Assembly (NCBI GenBank): GCA_015661855.1
Contig: DQVH01000002.1
Span: 1 to 6,881, forward strand
DNA length: 6,881 nucleotides
Direction: 5' to 3'
Source: Desulfurococcales archaeon
GTDB lineage: Archaea > Thermoproteota > Thermoprotei_A > CAZTBM01 > SZUA-1508
In this document: positions 5,012-6,881 of the stretch, piece after piece
Numbering within the stretch: position 1 is the stretch's first letter
Layout of the letters: every line of letters begins with the position of its first letter
Translations under genes and position numbers: made by a program
The notes under the pieces: model-generated
What the model was told of the DNA's origin: nothing
The model's database searches: none
What the model saw: the letters and a program-made list of their open reading frames with translations, nothing else

Positions 5012-5941
5012 TTAGGGGTGTGTTGAGAAAGCTTCTCTAACTATTGATAATGCATCTTTTACTACGTTTACTGCGTTTTCACCAAAAATGTATATTATCG
5101 GCTCTAAACCCATACCACCTCTATCAACTATTGCTTTAGGTACTCTACCCTCTCTCAGCATTAACTCTATTATTCTACGCTCAACTCCCTCAGGACTCTT
5201 ATGTGGTCCTGAGAAGATTATACTGTATCTACGTTTCCTCATAACCTTGATGAATCTCTCATCACACCTTATGTTTATACATGCTCTAATACTTTTATCG
5301 ATATTGTTTGCTGCTAGTAGTATTGATGCTAGATGTCGACTAGCACCATATACTGGACTTGCTACTGCTCTTACCCCCCTCATAACTTTAACTATTCTAC
5401 CTGGAACTGCAACAACATCACTTATACTTTTAGCATTATATGTACACTCAGCTATGTTAAGTCCCACCTCTGGTACTAGAAGGTATGCGTATGGGTCAGA
5501 CTCTAATAGTTTAACCGCTTCTTTAACGTTTAATATATGTGGGTCAACATTATATCTTTGATTTACAACTCTACATATATTACATGGTTTAGGTATTTGG
5601 GGGTAGAGTTTCATGTGTAGTGTACATAGTTTACCTTCAACTAGTAGTCTATGTATGAGTGAGTTTACTGCTATAATACTCTCCTTAACATCCCCCCTCC
5701 TTAGAATTGCTGTTAAAGTTTTCACTATATCGAGTATTTCATGTTCATCTATTCCAGTAGACTTTAACTTAGCAATATAGTGTTCTCTCTGTTTACTAAT
5801 ATACTTATTGACCATAGCCTGTGATACTCCTAGGAGTTTACCTATACGGTTCTGACTTAAACCTTGACTGTAAAGCTCTATAGCTACTAATGCTTTTATG
5901 TATGGTAGTATCTTTTCCACTATAATCTCGTATGGTGTCAT
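5012..5941 (-). CDS. thiR: HTH-ThiN domain protein, probable thiamine regulator ThiR
   Basis: 309 residues. Residues about 12-52 form a helix-turn-helix (QGLSQNRIGKLLGVS, then QAMVNKYIS). Residues about 65-100 are helical, and 106-123 hold a C-x2-H...C-x2-C set (C106, H109, C120, C123) that could bind zinc. A ThiN domain spans about 137-305, recognised by LLVPEVGLNIA (154-164), VAVPGRIVKV (177-186) and YGASRHLA (198-205). ThiN as an enzyme makes thiamine phosphate from HMP-PP and thiazole phosphate. HTH-ThiN proteins (ThiR) repress thiamine genes in archaea, apparently sensing thiamine phosphates. Arg182 and His203 are 21 residues apart, the same spacing as the two catalytic residues I recall for Pyrobaculum ThiN (R320/H341), so activity cannot be excluded. 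It is divergent from thiD across 95 bp, which supports a thiamine role. The start is ATG 5941, with TATA-like TTAATTA about 25 bases upstream. Confidence 0.85.
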   Translation of the reverse strand: MTPYEIIVEKILPYIKALVAIELYSQGLSQNRIGKLLGVSQAMVNKYISKQREHYIAKLKSTGIDEHEILDIVKTLTAILRRGDVKESIIAVNSLIHRLLVEGKLCTLHMKLYPQIPKPCNICRVVNQRYNVDPHILNVKEAVKLLESDPYAYLLVPEVGLNIAECTYNAKSISDVVAVPGRIVKVMRGVRAVASPVYGASRHLASILLAANNIDKSIRACINIRCDERFIKVMRKRRYSIIFSGPHKSPEGVERRIIELMLREGRVPKAIVDRGGMGLEPIIYIFGENAVNVVKDALSIVREAFSTHP

Positions 5942-6036
5942 ATACTTACCCGAGATAATCTCTAATTAACACCCGGTTTTAGATGTGTTTATAGCTGGGT
6001 TATAAGTATTCCATTTCGATTAGAGTGTGATAGACT
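5942..6036. promoter_or_regulatory. Divergent thiR-thiD promoter region with a shared ATTAGAG element
   Basis: thiR (minus) has TTAATTA at 5963-5969, about 25 bases before its ATG. thiD (plus) has TTATAAGTA at 6000-6008, about 33 bases before its ATG. Reading each gene 5' to 3', ATTAGAG follows the TATA box: 5966-5960 for thiR and 6019-6025 for thiD. Next to the thiR copy is GAGAT-A-ATCTC (5952-5962), a perfect 11-bp palindrome over the probable transcription start. A looser inverted repeat, ACCCGG (5971-5976) with CTGGGT (5995-6000), lies between the promoters. These are candidate ThiR sites by position; I do not know the crenarchaeal ThiR consensus well enough to match it. Confidence 0.45.
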
Positions 6037-6881
6037 ATGCCCTCTAGTAGTAAGGTTATTCCAAGAGCACTCACTATTGCTGGTAGTGATAGTGGTGGTG
6101 GTGCAGGTATTGAAGCTGATTTAAAGACTTTTACTGCTTTAGGAGTTTACGGTATGGTTGCACTAACATCTATTACTGCTCAGAATACCTATGAAGTTAG
6201 AGCCGTATTTGACTTACCTCCAGAGATTGTTGAGAAACAGATTGAATGTGTAGTTGAAGATATAGGTGTTGACGCTGCTAAAACAGGTATGCTAAGTAAT
6301 AGTGGTATTATTAGAGCTGTTGCTAGAACTGTAAGAAGGTATGGATTTCCACTAGTAGTAGACCCTGTACTGGTAGCTAAAAGTGGTGCACCACTACTTA
6401 AACCTGAAGCATTTAACACACTAGTTAAAGAGATTATACCATTAGCTAAAGTAGTTACACCGAATAGACCTGAAGCAGAAAAACTTTCAGGAGTAAAGAT
6501 AGAGTCTATAGAGGATGCTAAGAGAGCTGCAAAGAGGATTAGTGAAGAGTATGGTGTTGAAGCAGTAGTAGTTAAGGGGGGTCATATAGCTGGTAGTGAA
6601 TGTGTTGACATACTATACTTTAACGGTGTCTTTAGAGAGTTTAGATCTCGAAGAATAGAAACTAAGAATACTCATGGTGGAGGCTGCTGCTTTTCAGCAG
6701 CTATAACAGCTGAACTAGCTAAGGGTAAGAGTATAGTTGAAGCTGTAAAGTTAGCTAAAGAGTTTATAACATTGGCTATAGAGTATGGGCTAACACTAGG
6801 TAGAGGTTTTGGACCAGTGAATCCAGTAGCATGGATAGCTATTCCAGCTGAAAAACACTATGTACTAGAGAATTTAAGGAA
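6037..6881 (+). CDS. thiD: ThiD, HMP/HMP-phosphate kinase, probably the N-terminal part of a ThiD-ThiN fusion (3' end cut off)
   Basis: 281 residues are visible from ATG 6037; the frame is open at the window edge. The start is firm because an in-frame TAG lies two codons upstream. The enzyme phosphorylates hydroxymethylpyrimidine twice to HMP-PP in thiamine synthesis. Motifs of the ribokinase-like fold are LTIAGSDSGGGAGIEADLKT (12-31), ALTSITAQN (42-50), KTGML (82-86), VVDPV (107-111), TPNRPEAEKL (141-150), VVKGGH (178-183) and THGGGCCFSAA (212-222) with catalytic Cys217. The last motif is usually HGTGCT, so the anion-hole loop differs at two residues. The kinase domain ends near 263 (FGPVNP), and what follows, AEKHYVLENLR, resembles the linker to a C-terminal ThiN domain in archaeal ThiDN proteins (inference). 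It is divergent from the ThiR-like gene and probably controlled by it. Confidence 0.95.
   Translation, partial: MPSSSKVIPRALTIAGSDSGGGAGIEADLKTFTALGVYGMVALTSITAQNTYEVRAVFDLPPEIVEKQIECVVEDIGVDAAKTGMLSNSGIIRAVARTVRRYGFPLVVDPVLVAKSGAPLLKPEAFNTLVKEIIPLAKVVTPNRPEAEKLSGVKIESIEDAKRAAKRISEEYGVEAVVVKGGHIAGSECVDILYFNGVFREFRSRRIETKNTHGGGCCFSAAITAELAKGKSIVEAVKLAKEFITLAIEYGLTLGRGFGPVNPVAWIAIPAEKHYVLENLR

Noticed and set aside
5088..5561. 157-codon plus-strand open frame
   Set aside because: It lies opposite the ThiR-like gene, which has clear HTH and ThiN motifs; the reverse frame is a shadow with no family features.
6189..6419. 76-codon minus-strand open frame
   Set aside because: It is antisense to thiD, which has all its expected motifs in the plus frame.

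Overview
The window looks like chromosomal DNA from an anaerobic, probably hyperthermophilic archaeon of the Thermoproteota (Crenarchaeota). Four things suggest this. The DNA is AT-rich and uses AGA/AGG and ATA codons heavily. Most genes have TATA-like boxes 23-33 bases before the start codon and little or no leader. The gene set is archaeal: HypA with a MinD-type HypB ATPase, a geranylgeranyl reductase-family flavoprotein and a ThiN-domain regulator. GTG and TTG starts occur. The species cannot be fixed from this sequence. There is no tRNA, rRNA, CRISPR array or recognisable mobile element.

Left part (1-1541, minus strand): a DtxR/MntR-family metal-dependent repressor, then hypA, then a 3'-truncated gene for a Mrp/MinD-type ATPase that matches the archaeal HypB of [NiFe]-hydrogenase maturation. 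The hypA stop and hypB start overlap by one base. This is a nickel-delivery cassette with a metal-sensing regulator upstream. A perfect 7+5+7 palindrome sits two bases before the regulator's TTG start and is a good candidate for its own operator.

Middle part (1542-5011): a gene-poor stretch of about 460 bp containing repeats and an orphan Shine-Dalgarno sequence. It is followed by a cysteine-rich radical SAM protein of the PflA-like family (plus) and a small M50-family intramembrane metalloprotease (minus). Those two genes are convergent and share a CTAG at their stop codons. The protease gene is divergent from a geranylgeranyl reductase-family FAD protein (plus).

Right part (4976-6881): after an 8-bp inverted repeat between convergent genes comes a thiamine locus. 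An HTH-ThiN protein resembling the archaeal thiamine regulator ThiR (minus) is divergent from thiD (plus, cut by the window edge). The thiD product reads into a segment that looks like the linker of a ThiD-ThiN fusion. Both thiamine promoters carry the same ATTAGAG element just downstream of the TATA box, which is the expected place for a shared repressor site.
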